DNA from: Marinomonas pontica
GTDB taxonomy: Bacteria > Pseudomonadota > Gammaproteobacteria > Pseudomonadales > Marinomonadaceae
DNA length: 64,000 bases
Direction of reading: 5' to 3'
Assembly: GCF_026191375.1 (NCBI RefSeq)
Contig: NZ_JAODTL010000051.1
Location: 23,812-87,811, forward strand
Below, in pieces: positions 26,945 to 37,287 of the stretch; within the stretch, counting starts at the first letter, position 1, and every line of letters starts with the position of its first letter. The notes beneath the pieces are model-generated. The model was not told where the DNA came from and searched no databases. It was given only the letters and a program-made list of their open reading frames with translations. Made by a program: the position numbers and the translations under genes.

Positions 26945-27585
26945 TTAAGGGGCTTTGCGGGATCTCACCCAGCTGTTGTTTTCTTGTGTGAAACAGATGC
27001 GGTCATGTAGGCGGCTTGGACGACCTTGCCAAAACTCAATGAAACGCGGTTTGAGAATGTAGCCGCCCCAATTGCTTGGGCAAGGTACTTCTTGGTTGTC
27101 AAATGCCTGCTCTTCTTTTTGGAAGGCTTGCTGTAGCTCATCGCGACTGGCAATGACGGCACTTTGTTTTGACGTTCTGGCGGCCAGCTGACTGCCTCGT
27201 GGACGCGTTGCGAAATACGCTTCTGAAACGCCACGTGATACTTTTTCAATGGTGCCTTCAATGCGAACTTGGCGAGGAGAGCGGGCCAAAAGAAGGTCAT
27301 GCTGGCTTTGTTGTTCTGTGCTAATTGTTGGCCTTTTTCACTGTCGTAATTAGTGAAAAAAGAAAAGCCAGCGTCGTTACGTTGCTTTAACAACACCACG
27401 CGAGAATGAGGCCATCCATCGCTTCCAACGGTGCTTAGAATCATCGCGGTTGGGTCATCAGGGCACGATTCAATGGCTTTTTCTAGCCAGTTGTCAAACA
27501 AGGGAAGCGGGTCGTTGCCTGCATGCTCTTCTAGAAGATCATCGAATTGGTAGTCGCGGCGAATGGATTGAAGGTCTCTGTTCAT
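26945..27585 (-). CDS. pdxH: Pyridoxamine 5'-phosphate oxidase (one frame break)
   Basis: FMN-dependent oxidase that makes pyridoxal 5'-phosphate from the pyridoxine and pyridoxamine phosphates. The N-terminal part (GWPHSRVVLLKQ, FFTNYDSEKGQQLAQN, MTFFWPAL) and the C-terminal part (RQVRIEGTIEKVS, YFATRPRGSQLAARTSKQS, WGGYILKP, EFWQGRPSRLHDR) are both clear but in different frames. The break is near 27280, where one C seems missing (WPAL should continue PRQVRIEG). The restored length is 213 residues, as expected. It lies next to coq7 on the same strand. Confidence 0.9.
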
Positions 27586-27587
27586 GA

Positions 27588-28220
27588 TTATATCCGATAC
27601 GTTGAAGTGGTCATGACTTTGGATATTTGGGTCATGATGGCCATAATGGGTTTTGGAAATTCATATCCGCCAGCATCGAGTGCCATGGCTTTGTGTTTGG
27701 CTTCATCAATGTGCATTTGCGATAAGACAGCCTTGCTCTTTTCATCTTCTACGGGCAAGGTCGCCATGTGCTTCTGTAAGTGCAGGCAGACTTGGTCTTC
27801 GGTGGCTGCCACAAAGCCCAAACTAAGTTTATCGCTAATGAGACCTGCGCCTGCACCAATCAGAAAAGACGCTCCATAGAACAGAGGGTTCAACATACTG
27901 GGTTTACTACCAAGGTCATAAAGGCGCTGCTCACACCACACAAGGTGATCAATTTCTTCGTCGGCGGCGTGTTCCATTTCTTCACGAACAGCGGGCAGTT
28001 TCGCTGTGGTGGCTTGCCCTGCGTAAAGAGCTTGGGCACACACTTCTCCCGTATGGTTGATGCGCATAAGGCCAGAAGAATGACGACGTTCTTGTGTTGT
28101 TAAGTTCGCTTCTTCAAATGCAACAGCAGGAGACGGGCGTGATGCGTTGGCAGCATGGGGCACTAACGTTTGTAACGCGCGATCAAACTGTAATACAGCT
28201 TTGTCTAGAAAAGAGATCAT
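27588..28220 (-). CDS. coq7: Demethoxyubiquinone hydroxylase (2-polyprenyl-3-methyl-6-methoxy-benzoquinone monooxygenase)
   Basis: A di-iron hydroxylase for the penultimate step of aerobic ubiquinone synthesis. The 210 residues show the ferritin-like fold motifs: [15 protein letters not shown], the EExxH pair in [20 protein letters not shown], and [12 protein letters not shown] near the end. It is peripheral at the inner membrane in other bacteria. Genes pdxH downstream and hinT upstream are on the same strand with short gaps. Confidence 0.93.
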   Translation of the reverse strand: MISFLDKAVLQFDRALQTLVPHAANASRPSPAVAFEEANLTTQERRHSSGLMRINHTGEVCAQALYAGQATTAKLPAVREEMEHAADEEIDHLVWCEQRLYDLGSKPSMLNPLFYGASFLIGAGAGLISDKLSLGFVAATEDQVCLHLQKHMATLPVEDEKSKAVLSQMHIDEAKHKAMALDAGGYEFPKPIMAIMTQISKVMTTSTYRI

Positions 28221-28235
28221 TGTGGTTCCTCTTGT

Positions 28236-28577
28236 TTAACCTGGAGGCCAAGTCATAGCGCGGCCACCCAATACGTGCATATGGATGTGATACACAGTTT
28301 GACCACCCATTTCATTGCAGTTCATTGCGACGCGATAACCCGCGTCACTGATGCCTTTTTGTTTCGCTATCTTGGCAGCCGTGATTTGTAATTTGCCAAC
28401 AACGGGCGCGTCTGCGTCGGTTAGGTCATTTAAGGTGCTAATATGGCGTTTAGGTATGACAAGGAAGTGATGTGGTGCTTGCGGCATGATGTCTTCGAAA
28501 GCGATCACATCGTCGTCTTCATAAAGCACCGTTGCGGGTATCTCTTTGTTTACTATTTTGCAGAATAAGCAGTCCAT
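28236..28577 (-). CDS. hinT: HIT family purine nucleoside phosphoramidase HinT
   Basis: A 113-residue histidine-triad hydrolase that splits adenosine phosphoramidates. The N-terminal FCKIVNKEIPATVLYEDDDV and the histidine triad HIHMHVLGG are complete. An AGGAGAGG ribosome site precedes the ATG. Confidence 0.93.
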   Translation of the reverse strand: MDCLFCKIVNKEIPATVLYEDDDVIAFEDIMPQAPHHFLVIPKRHISTLNDLTDADAPVVGKLQITAAKIAKQKGISDAGYRVAMNCNEMGGQTVYHIHMHVLGGRAMTWPPG

Positions 28578-28621
28578 ATCCTCTCCTTTTGTTTGTATTA
28601 TTCAGGGTTCGTTGTGTGGCT

Positions 28622-30907
28622 TCAAGGTGTTTTGCGTAAAGGATTGACCCTTGACAAGGATGTGTTTCTTAGACGATCCCCTTTCTGAATAAGTCGAAGC
28701 AGCTGTTGCTCCAGTTGGGTATCCAGTTCAGAGCAAGGCAGCAGACCATCGAAGCCCAATTTTCTCGCGTAGTCTAGCGACATTTTAACATTATTACTGA
28801 TCAGCAAGCATTGGTCTTCTGTGCGCATGAGTGGCATCAGTCTCTGCTGAGTGATATGAGGAATGTGACCGCCATTGTCAAAGACTAAGATAATGGATCC
28901 TGTTGTTCTTTTCTCAGGTAGTTCCAAATAGTCCAGCAAGTTTTCCAGTGTAGTGAGATGTTCAATGCGATTAGCGTGAGTTTGCAAAATGGTCAATGCG
29001 CGTTGCAGGTCATCGTCCATCTGGCCAAATACAATAATATCGAAATGGTGTTGTATTAGGTCGTTTGTCGATGGGCGAATGTGTACATTGATTGGAATCT
29101 TAACGGTTATGCGACGCTCATTTTCATTGGTGTTTACTTCGCCTTCTAAATAGTTAATGAGCAATGAAATGTAGTGCATACCAAGATCAAAGCTGTGTGT
29201 TTCTTGTATCCGCGAGGGGATTGGGCTGCAGCTAATTTCCAACAATGTCATGCCATCACGATTGGCGTCGTGACGAATGATGTCGAGCGTTAAGGTCTGG
29301 TCGGTGAAGTGTTTAAACTCTTGGATAAGGCATTCAATAACGTGCTGTAGGATCGCCGCATCTTGCAGGACTTCAACTTGCTCAACGTTGTGCATGTTAA
29401 TTTCCAGCAAGGTGTTGTCTTGGTCTAAACGTTGAATCGTGTTGTAGGCGTTGTCGATGAGCTGGTTTAACTGCAATGGATAGAGCTGATCTGGGGGCGT
29501 ATTGTCTTTGATGTCGCTAAGAAGGTCGATCCTTTCGATGACATTTTTTAGATTGTTGTTGGCCGTAATGCTGCTGTTCAAAAACAGTTTTGTGTCATTG
29601 GATGTCGCAGCTTGTTCAAGGTGTGATAGCCCCCCACCAATAATATTGATCTGGCGACGCAGTCGATTTGATATGTCCGATAAAAGATCCATCATTTCGA
29701 CTTGACCGTATTTGTTTTTCTGAGTGTGCTTTTGTATGAGCGGCGTGGTCTGCACTATCATGCCAGAGAAATGAATCATGGCTTCTAGAATGATGGTAAT
29801 GGTTAGTCCCCATTCGAATAGAGTTGAGCTGGGGATGATGCCATAAACGGACATGATCCATGCAGAGTGCCCTGTCAGTAATGTCAATCGAGCAATGAGA
29901 TAGTAGCCAGAAAATGGGATGTCTTTTAGAAAAGCGATCACCGCATGGACGGTCAAAAATAGCAGTGTTGTGACCACAATAATGGAAAGTACCAGGATGT
30001 TGATGTCGCTCGGCATAATCGTGAACAGCATGGCAAAAACTGCATTGATAGAGCCAATAACGATTAAGAGTTTGTCCATACGCGGAAGATACAGTTGGGT
30101 ATCCAGATATAAGCGTGAGAAAAACACAATCGCGCACAAACACGACAGCGCGGACAGGTTATAGATACGTTCTTGGATGTTGGTTTGATCCGGAAAAAAC
30201 TGCGACACCTGATCGTGAATGGAGAGGTGCAGCACCACAATGCCCACAAGCAAAAAGCTGTAAATTAAATACATGAAGTGGGTGGTCTTGATAAAAAAGA
30301 AAATATTGCAGATAAACAAGGTCAGCAGTATACCGATCAATATCCCCGTGACCGTGAGGTCATTCTGATTGTCTTGGCTTATCTTTGACAGGGTTTTCAG
30401 TTCAATCTTGGCGTTAATCGGCAATTTAGAGGACAGCTTCATATACACCGTAAACACCGGAGGAGTATTGGTGGGAATAGAATACACATAATGTGGGGAT
30501 TTAATCGGCTTATTGCTGTAAGGTCTTGCGCCGCCTAATTCAGCCTGAACCTGACCCTCGTACAAGGTCGGCAAATAAAGGTCTAGGTATTGGAGCCTTG
30601 GTGAATTGACTTCAAGTAGAACAGGGAGGTTGTTGGTGGTTCGAATAGCGATGTCGGTACGAATCCAGATGTTCCCTTTAACCATCCCGAACTGCAGATA
30701 ATCACGATTAATGGGGCGGAATTTTTTGGCATAGAGATCGGAGGAGATGGTCTCGAACGAAAGATTTTGTTCTGGATCAATAAAGTAGGTGCCACTCTGA
30801 CTGATGTTGGCGGTATCGTGAGTATCATCGATGATGGCGAGCGTATTTGAGCCCCATGCTATGTTGGCGATACTGAGTATAAAGAGTAAAATCAATCGAT
30901 AAAACAA
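28622..30907 (-). CDS. 7TMR-DISM sensor protein with degenerate histidine-kinase and receiver parts
   Basis: A 761-residue membrane sensor. A signal peptide (to about residue 19) leads into a periplasmic 7TMR-DISM extracellular domain (KGNIWIRTDIAI, SPRLQYLDLYLP). A seven-helix membrane domain follows at about residues 185-395. The cytoplasmic part has the layout of a kinase, but DISNRLRRQINIIGGG has no phospho-accepting His where ISHELRTPL would be, and no N, G1 or G2 boxes are clear. The last 120 residues look like a receiver-domain fold (FDIIVFGQMDDDLQ, SIILVFDNGG) with its chemistry uncertain. It may act as a non-catalytic signalling protein. Confidence 0.75.
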   Translation of the reverse strand: MFYRLILLFILSIANIAWGSNTLAIIDDTHDTANISQSGTYFIDPEQNLSFETISSDLYAKKFRPINRDYLQFGMVKGNIWIRTDIAIRTTNNLPVLLEVNSPRLQYLDLYLPTLYEGQVQAELGGARPYSNKPIKSPHYVYSIPTNTPPVFTVYMKLSSKLPINAKIELKTLSKISQDNQNDLTVTGILIGILLTLFICNIFFFIKTTHFMYLIYSFLLVGIVVLHLSIHDQVSQFFPDQTNIQERIYNLSALSCLCAIVFFSRLYLDTQLYLPRMDKLLIVIGSINAVFAMLFTIMPSDINILVLSIIVVTTLLFLTVHAVIAFLKDIPFSGYYLIARLTLLTGHSAWIMSVYGIIPSSTLFEWGLTITIILEAMIHFSGMIVQTTPLIQKHTQKNKYGQVEMMDLLSDISNRLRRQINIIGGGLSHLEQAATSNDTKLFLNSSITANNNLKNVIERIDLLSDIKDNTPPDQLYPLQLNQLIDNAYNTIQRLDQDNTLLEINMHNVEQVEVLQDAAILQHVIECLIQEFKHFTDQTLTLDIIRHDANRDGMTLLEISCSPIPSRIQETHSFDLGMHYISLLINYLEGEVNTNENERRITVKIPINVHIRPSTNDLIQHHFDIIVFGQMDDDLQRALTILQTHANRIEHLTTLENLLDYLELPEKRTTGSIILVFDNGGHIPHITQQRLMPLMRTEDQCLLISNNVKMSLDYARKLGFDGLLPCSELDTQLEQQLLRLIQKGDRLRNTSLSRVNPLRKTP

Positions 30908-30966
30908 AACATTAGCCTAAGAGAATACTATGAAAGGCTATCATTATTAACTAGATAGGGGATCGA

Positions 30967-31218
30967 ATGCTATATCCAATTTTGGTGGAGTATTATGTTT
31001 GGTTTAGCATAGTGCTATTAGGGGTCACTTGGTTTGCAAGGCAGTCAAAGCCCACGACACGAACGAATCTCATGTATGGTTATGGAATGATTGCTAGCTT
31101 GGGATTTGTGCTGGGGTTAGATTGGGTTGCTGGTGTTATTTTTGGGCTGTTGGTTTTGGAGTTAGGTCGTTTATTTAAAGCTTGGTTAGACAAAAAAGAA
31201 TCGCAGCTGAAAAAGTAA
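30967..31218 (+). CDS. Small hydrophobic protein (83 aa)
   Basis: An 83-residue protein with at least two hydrophobic spans (VEYYVWFSIVLLGVTWFA; MIASLGFVLGLDWVAGVIFG) and a basic C-terminus (LDKKESQLKK). I recognise no family. It starts with ATG after a weak GGGGATC ribosome site and is divergent from the 7TMR-DISM gene with about 60 bases between. A terminator follows directly, which supports a real gene. Confidence 0.6.
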   Translation: MLYPILVEYYVWFSIVLLGVTWFARQSKPTTRTNLMYGYGMIASLGFVLGLDWVAGVIFGLLVLELGRLFKAWLDKKESQLKK

Positions 31219-31247
31219 CTAACGCATATTGTCGTGCGATGCGATGC

Positions 31248-31274
31248 AAAAAAGGCCTCATTCGAGGCCTTTTT
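31248..31274. terminator. Bidirectional terminator
   Basis: An 11-bp stem (AAAAAGGCCTC / GAGGCCTTTTT) with a four-base loop lies between the small hydrophobic protein gene and the end of purD. It has A and T runs on both sides and can end both transcripts. Confidence 0.88.
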
Positions 31275-31275
31275 G

Positions 31276-32612
31276 TTAGCTGTTTGCTATTGAGCGCAAC
31301 CGCATTATCTTACGAAATAGAGTGATTACTTCTAGTTCGCGAGCAATGGCGCGGTGGCCGATGTCGGTACGGAAATACACCTTGTCCCAAGACAATGTGT
31401 TCACAACATCGTAAGCCGCTGCTTGTGCTTCGGCAACGCTATCACCAAGAGCAACAGCGCAAAGGACACGCCCGCCATTAGTCACAACTTGGCCGTCTTT
31501 TAATGCTGTACCTGCTTGAAAAACTTTTTGGCCTTCAGGAAGTACCGTATCCAAACCAGAGATAACATCCCCTTTTGGGTAATCCGCTGGGTAGCCGCCA
31601 GCCGCAAGAACCACGCCTAAACTAGCGCGAGGGTCCCAGTCTGCTCAACGGTGTCTAGCTTGCCATTGACTGCAGCAAGACACATTTGCGCCAAATCAGA
31701 GCGTAAACGCATCATGATAGGTTGTGTTTCAGGGTCACCAAAACGACAGTTGTATTCTAGAGTCTTTGGCGTGCCATCGGGGGCAATCATCACACCAGCG
31801 TACAAGAAACCACGGTAACGGTTGCCTTCCGCGTTCATGCCTTTAACTGTTGGCATGATGACTTCATTCATGATGCGATCATGAATTTCTGGCGTTACAA
31901 CAGGGGCAGGAGAGTAAGCACCCATGCCGCCTGTGTTCGGGCCTTTATCGCCATTGTCGCGCGCTTTGTGATCTTGGCTCGTTGCCATCGGCAAAACAGT
32001 CTCGCCGTCTACCATGCAGATGAAGCTGGCTTCTTCGCCAACTAGGAACTCTTCGATAACAACACGGCTGCCCGCGTCGCCAAAAGAATTGCCTTGTAGC
32101 ATGTCTTCAACGGCTTCGATGGCTTCGGCTTCGGTTTGTGCCAAGATAACGCCTTTACCTGCCGCCAATCCGTCCGCTTTCACCACGATCGGAGCGCCGT
32201 GTTGCTTGATGTAAGCAACAGCAGGTTCGATCTCAGTGAAGTTGCCGTAAGCTGCGGTTGGGATGTTGTGGCGAGCTAGGAAATCTTTGGTAAACGCTTT
32301 CGAGCCTTCTAATTGTGCTGCGGCTGCGGTTGGGCCAAAAATCGCTAAGCCTTCTTTTTCAAACGCATCAACCACACCAATAACCAAAGGCGCTTCTGGA
32401 CCAACAATCGTCAGATCGATGCTTTCTTTTTTCGCGAAAGCCACAAGATCGGCAATGTCAGTCACGCCGATGTTTACGTTTTCTACTTTGATTTCAGTGG
32501 CTGAGCCTGCGTTACCTGGGGCAACAAAGACTTTTTCTACTTGGTTAGATTCTGCGGTTTTCCATGCGAGAGCATGTTCACGTCCGCCGTTACCAATAAT
32601 AAGAACTTTCAT
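31276..32612 (-). CDS. purD: Phosphoribosylamine-glycine ligase (one frame break)
   Basis: GAR synthetase, the second step of purine synthesis, an ATP-grasp enzyme. Motifs [60 protein letters not shown] and [11 protein letters not shown] are in the first frame. Near 31635-31640 the frame breaks, and the next frame continues [24 protein letters not shown] to the end. One missing base (probably T) after EQT explains this. The restored product is about 445 residues; its last 20 residues extend beyond the usual end near GHRAIARE. It is the last gene of the dusB-fis-purH-purD run. Confidence 0.92.
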
Positions 32613-32714
32613 TATCTAATCCTTTGTATTGCAAGTCAGAGGCCGAAAAAGCCTCTGACAACAAACTAATAAAACGTTGGCTTAATGAACCACGGTTTAT
32701 CAATGACGATGCTT

Positions 32715-34295
32715 TTAATGACGGAAGTGACGCATGCCAGTGAAGACCATTGCCATGCCCGCTTCGTCCGCGGCAGCGATGACTTCATCATCACGCATAG
32801 AACCACCTGGCTGAATTACCGCCGTGATGCCTGCTTGTGCGGCCGCATCGATACCGTCACGGAATGGGAAGAAGGCATCAGACGCCATCACAGAACCAAC
32901 CACTTCTAGGTTTTCGTCAGCGGCTTTAATGCCTGCGATTTTAGCACTGTAAACGCGACTCATTTGGCCAGCGCCCACACCAATCGTTTGTTCCGCTTTT
33001 GCGTAAATAATGGCATTAGACTTAACAAATTTAGCCACTTTCCATGCAAACAATAGGTCTTTTAGTTCTTCTTCGCTAGGTTGGCGTTTAGAAACGATTT
33101 TAAGATCGTCCAACGTAATAACACCATCATCACGGTCTTGAACCAACAAGCCACCATTAACGCGCTTGTAATCAAGTGCGGCTGGTTTGTCTTTTGACCA
33201 TTGGCCGCACTCAAGAAGACGAACGTTTTGCTTCGCGGCAACGATGTCAGCGGCTTCTTTGCTAACGCTTGGCGCAATGATGACTTCAACGAATTGACGA
33301 TCAACAATCGCCTGAGCGGTTTTAGCGTCTAGCTCTTGGTTGAACGCAATGATGCCGCCAAAGGCAGATGTTGGGTCAGTTTGGAAAGCAAGGTCGTAAG
33401 CTTCAAGCTGAGTTGCTGCCGTTGCCACACCACAAGGGTTGGCGTGCTTCACGATCACGCACGCTGGCTTATCAAAGCTTTTTACGCACTCAAGAGCCGC
33501 ATCCGTGTCAGCGATGTTGTTGTAAGACAACGCTTTACCTTGGATTTGTTTGGCTGTGCTGATAGACGCTTCTTTAGGGTTGGCTTCAACGTAGAAAGCG
33601 GCTTTTTGGTGTGGGTTTTCACCGTAGCGCATTTCTTCTTGCTTGTTGAATTGTAGGTTAAAGGTGCGTGCGAAATCTTCGCTGCCGCCTTCGACTTTTT
33701 TGCCTAGGAAGTTGGCAATAGCGCCATCATAGTGAGACGTGTGTTCGAATGCTTTCACCGCAAGGTCAAAACGCTGTTCGAACGTCAAACCGCCATCGGC
33801 TTTAAGAGAGGCCAAGATGCCTTCGTAGTTGGACGGAGACACAACGATGGCTACGTCTTTGTGGTTTTTCGCTGCGGAACGAACCATGGTCGGGCCGCCG
33901 ATGTCAATGTTTTCAATCGCCATTGGTAGGTCGCAATCAGGGCGCTCGATGGTCGCTTCGAATGGGTAAAGGTTCACGACGACCATATCGATTTCTTCGA
34001 TGCCGTGTTCTTTCATGATGGCGCCGTCGATGTCACGACGACCAAGAATGCCACCGTGCACTTTCGGATGTAATGTTTTAACGCGGCCGTCCATCATTTC
34101 AGGGAAGCCTGTGTAGTCAGAAACTTCGGTTGCGGCGACATTGTTGTCAAGTAAAAGGCGGTAAGTTCCACCAGTTGAAAGAATTTCAACACCGTGAGCG
34201 GTTAATTCGCGCGCGAATTCGACAATGCCTGTTTTGTCGGAAACACTGATCAACGCTCTTTTGATAGGAGTTACTGTATTTTGATTTGCCATCAT
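32715..34295 (-). CDS. purH: Bifunctional AICAR formyltransferase/IMP cyclohydrolase
   Basis: Catalyses the last two steps of IMP synthesis. The 526 residues contain the N-terminal MGS-like cyclohydrolase domain ([40 protein letters not shown]) and the C-terminal formyltransferase domain ([47 protein letters not shown]). It lies between fis and purD on the same strand. A terminator-like hairpin separates it from fis, so it may have its own promoter. Confidence 0.95.
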   Translation of the reverse strand: MMANQNTVTPIKRALISVSDKTGIVEFARELTAHGVEILSTGGTYRLLLDNNVAATEVSDYTGFPEMMDGRVKTLHPKVHGGILGRRDIDGAIMKEHGIEEIDMVVVNLYPFEATIERPDCDLPMAIENIDIGGPTMVRSAAKNHKDVAIVVSPSNYEGILASLKADGGLTFEQRFDLAVKAFEHTSHYDGAIANFLGKKVEGGSEDFARTFNLQFNKQEEMRYGENPHQKAAFYVEANPKEASISTAKQIQGKALSYNNIADTDAALECVKSFDKPACVIVKHANPCGVATAATQLEAYDLAFQTDPTSAFGGIIAFNQELDAKTAQAIVDRQFVEVIIAPSVSKEAADIVAAKQNVRLLECGQWSKDKPAALDYKRVNGGLLVQDRDDGVITLDDLKIVSKRQPSEEELKDLLFAWKVAKFVKSNAIIYAKAEQTIGVGAGQMSRVYSAKIAGIKAADENLEVVGSVMASDAFFPFRDGIDAAAQAGITAVIQPGGSMRDDEVIAAADEAGMAMVFTGMRHFRH

Positions 34296-34343
34296 GGTTC
34301 TCGCAATTAATTTAACACTAAATAAACAAGGGGAAGGTAAGAC

Positions 34344-34373
34344 GAAAAAAAGGGCGAATTCGCCCTTTTTTCT
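34344..34373. terminator. Terminator between fis and purH
   Basis: A perfect palindrome GGGCGAATTCGCCC is flanked by A7 on one side and T6 on the other, just after the fis stop codon on the minus strand. It can work in both directions. Confidence 0.85.
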
Positions 34374-34379
34374 TTGTGC

Positions 34380-34703
34380 TTATAGCATGCCGTATTGCTT
34401 CAACTTCTTACGAAGTGTTCCTCGGTTTAAACCAAGGATGGTGGATGCTTTTGTTTGGTTATCCTTTGTGTAGCTCATGACAGACTCTAGCAAAGGCGCC
34501 TCAACCTCGGCTAAGACTAACTGGTATAAGTCTGTTATTGGCTGCCCATCAAGATGAGCGAAATAGTTTTGTAGGGCTTTTTCAACATTGTCACGTAGGG
34601 TTTGTGACTGCTCTGAAGAAGCGGCTTGAAACGTATGTGTATGAGTTTGTTCTACCACAGAATGACCTTCTATTTTTAAAGCTAACCATTTATTAATGAG
34701 CAT
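34380..34703 (-). CDS. fis: DNA-binding protein Fis
   Basis: Nucleoid-associated protein that bends DNA and stimulates rRNA promoters and site-specific inversion. The 107-residue product ends with the Fis helix-turn-helix ([26 protein letters not shown]) preceded by [18 protein letters not shown]. Its place behind dusB is the conserved dusB-fis arrangement. Confidence 0.95.
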   Translation of the reverse strand: MLINKWLALKIEGHSVVEQTHTHTFQAASSEQSQTLRDNVEKALQNYFAHLDGQPITDLYQLVLAEVEAPLLESVMSYTKDNQTKASTILGLNRGTLRKKLKQYGML

Positions 34704-34776
34704 TGATTATCATAGGGAAGAGTGATCTAAATCTTCATTTTTGATGTTCATCACATTAAGTGTAAGGTTCGTTTGT

Positions 34777-35745
34777 CTACTGACAAACAAAGAACTCTTC
34801 CAATTTATCAAGTTGTTCTTGCGTATTATCAATACGGTTAAACAAGCTGCGAAATTGTGTTTTATCCGCTAACGTTTGCAGGTACCAACCAACGTGTTTG
34901 CGCGCAATACGCACGCCTAAATAATCACCATAAAATTGGTGTAAGGCGTTCACATGGTTGATAACCAGCTGTCTCACCTCAGATAAAGATGGAGGTGCTA
35001 ACAATTCGTTTGTTTGTAGATAGTGATTTATTTCGCGAAAAATCCATGGTCTTCCTTGCGCGGCTCGACCGACCATAATGCCATCGGCATTGGTGTAATC
35101 TTTCACAAATTTAGCAGACTCGGCGTCTTTGATGTCCCCATTGGCAAAAATGGGAATGCTCAAATGATGCTTAATCTCTGCAATCGTGTCGTATTCAACT
35201 TGGCCTTGGAATTTGCATTCACGCGTTCGTCCATGAATTGCTAGAGCTTTAATGCCGATATCTTCGGCCATCTTGGCAATAGTAAGGCCATTTTTCTGAT
35301 CCAGACTCCATCCAGTGCGGATTTTTAGAGTGACAGGAACAGAAACACTATTTACAACCGATTCCAGTATGTCACGAACCAAGGCTTCATCTTTTAGTAA
35401 TGCTGAGCCTGCGGCTTTATTGCATACTTTTTTTGCGGGACAACCCATGTTGATATCGATGATTTGCGCGCCGAGTTCAACATTTTGTTGAGCGGCTTCA
35501 GCCATCATTTTTGGGTCACCACCAGCGATTTGAACGGATCTCGGTGAGACTTCAGCGTCGTGTATTAAACGATGGCGGCTTTTAGTCGAGTTCCACAGGC
35601 GAACATCAGAAGTAACCATCTCTGATACGACTAAACCTGCACCTTGGTCATGGCAAAGGCGGCGAAAAGGCAGATCTGTTACACCGGCCATGGGCGCGAG
35701 AATAACAGGTTTGTCAACGCAATATGGGCCAATAGCAAATGCCAT
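34777..35745 (-). CDS. dusB: tRNA-dihydrouridine synthase B
   Basis: FMN-dependent reductase that makes dihydrouridine in tRNA. The 322 residues contain APMAGVTDLPFRRLC, INMGCPAKKVCNKAAGSAL with the catalytic Cys, IHGRTRECKFQG, ANGDIKDAESAKF and GIMVGRAAQGRPWIF. Forms the usual operon with fis downstream. Confidence 0.95.
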   Translation of the reverse strand: MAFAIGPYCVDKPVILAPMAGVTDLPFRRLCHDQGAGLVVSEMVTSDVRLWNSTKSRHRLIHDAEVSPRSVQIAGGDPKMMAEAAQQNVELGAQIIDINMGCPAKKVCNKAAGSALLKDEALVRDILESVVNSVSVPVTLKIRTGWSLDQKNGLTIAKMAEDIGIKALAIHGRTRECKFQGQVEYDTIAEIKHHLSIPIFANGDIKDAESAKFVKDYTNADGIMVGRAAQGRPWIFREINHYLQTNELLAPPSLSEVRQLVINHVNALHQFYGDYLGVRIARKHVGWYLQTLADKTQFRSLFNRIDNTQEQLDKLEEFFVCQ

Positions 35746-35901
35746 GATGTTCCTGAATACTGGATTGAATGTTAAAGATCGTCGACAGTGTCGAGCGGGC
35801 GTGAATAATACCTAGGCAATCGCCATTTTTGAAGTCTTGACAGACTAAAAACTGACTATTTTTTGTTCTTTTTTATCGGTTAGTGATAAAAGTCCGCAAA
35901 A

Positions 35902-37248
35902 CTAGTAGGAGCGCGTGTCTGAAGGGAAGGCTCTTAGCTGATGTGTGACGGCGCGGGCGCCCGGATCTTGGATTGGAATCACCAAATGAATAGGGGTGTT
36001 TGGTGGCATATAGGTAATATCTAGGAAGTCTTTATGTAAATAATCGTTTGGCGCAAAGAGACGTGCCGCGACGGGGAGGCCATTAAGGTCGAAAAATTCC
36101 AGTGCGATTTTTGGCATCGGCTGAGAAAAGTCACTGGTGTTGGTGATGATGGCATTGACCAGTAAGGTGTTTGGCAATGTGGGGTGACTTTGGATGCGCA
36201 CATGCTGAATAGTGATTGCTGTTGTGTCCTCAAACCCAGGGAGCGTGCATCCAGTGTAGGAGCACAATGTTCGATAGATTGGTCGGAAGCTGGATGAGCG
36301 GCTACCTTCGTCAAAAAAGTGCATAGCAACTTGTGCTGATAGGATGGCGATGCCTAATAATGATGCGAAAAACCACAGCCAAGGGTGTGACTTCTTTTTG
36401 TGTGATGCGGGTTCGGATTCGCCCAGTAGTGGTGCTAAGCTCTGTTGCGCTGACAGCTGTTCCAATATTGAATGCTGACTTTTGATGTCAGACGGGCGCG
36501 CTTGTTCTGACGCTGTTTGAGCCAAAGAGTGTAATGCGACCATGTAGTCCGGCTCTTGGGCTGGCATTGTGGGCTCAACTGGTGCTGTCGCTTTAGGCAT
36601 GGCAGTAAGATTTGTTGGTGTTGGTGGCGTTTGTGTCGTCTTAGAGGTATTGGAGAATGATTTTAACGCGGCTTCCACTTCAGCCAGTTCCACTTCCCAT
36701 GGAGCAGGCTCGTTTTGGTTAGAGGCTTGGTTCTGTTTTGGTGTCTCTGCCTGTCTTGGTTGCTCTATTTTTGGCGCTGCTTCAGCGGTGCTCTCGGCTG
36801 TTGCTGGCTTATTGTTTGCCTGTAACGGCCGTGTGTCATCGTTGTTTGGTTCTTCGACTTTGTTGGATGGTGTTGGGGTGGTCTTTTTCTTCTCGCCGAG
36901 TGGGTAAAGGTCCTCGTCATCGAAAAGAGTGTGTAGCCAATCTGGGTTCACGACATCGTCAGTAGGGGAAAATTGTTCATTGATGGTATTTTGCTTACGA
37001 GGCGGTGACAGGGGGCGCTCTGTTTCTGTTAGGGTGTTTGCGAGAGCGTGTTCTTTGGTTGCTGAAACCGTAGTTCGGCTTTCTTGGTTTTTTTGCACTG
37101 TTTCCGACGGGTTGGTCAGTTTTCCAGCATCAAAAATATGGAAGCATTGTCCGCATCGGACTTTGCGCTTGGCCATGCTTAATACCTCGTCACTTACACG
37201 AAATGCAGTCGAACATTTGGGGCAGCGAGTAATAAAGCTATTGGCCAT
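35902..37248 (-). CDS. Zinc-ribbon and DUF3426 domain membrane protein
   Basis: A 448-residue protein with an N-terminal MJ0042-type zinc ribbon (CPKCSTAF ... VRCGQCFHIFDAG). A long low-complexity linker rich in P, T, Q and N follows. One membrane span (WLWFFASLLGIAILSA, about residue 295) and a C-terminal DUF3426 domain (NTLLVNAIITNTSDFSQPMPKIALEFFDLNG) complete it. It sits between prmA and dusB, where this family is commonly found in gammaproteobacteria. Function is unknown. Confidence 0.85.
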   Translation of the reverse strand: MANSFITRCPKCSTAFRVSDEVLSMAKRKVRCGQCFHIFDAGKLTNPSETVQKNQESRTTVSATKEHALANTLTETERPLSPPRKQNTINEQFSPTDDVVNPDWLHTLFDDEDLYPLGEKKKTTPTPSNKVEEPNNDDTRPLQANNKPATAESTAEAAPKIEQPRQAETPKQNQASNQNEPAPWEVELAEVEAALKSFSNTSKTTQTPPTPTNLTAMPKATAPVEPTMPAQEPDYMVALHSLAQTASEQARPSDIKSQHSILEQLSAQQSLAPLLGESEPASHKKKSHPWLWFFASLLGIAILSAQVAMHFFDEGSRSSSFRPIYRTLCSYTGCTLPGFEDTTAITIQHVRIQSHPTLPNTLLVNAIITNTSDFSQPMPKIALEFFDLNGLPVAARLFAPNDYLHKDFLDITYMPPNTPIHLVIPIQDPGARAVTHQLRAFPSDTRSY

Positions 37249-37287
37249 GGGGTGTCATCTTCCTTATTAAAACATCTCTAAACGGGG

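Noticed and set aside
36569..36907. 112-codon plus-strand frame inside the DUF3426 gene
   Set aside because: Lies opposite the low-complexity linker, which keeps other frames open.
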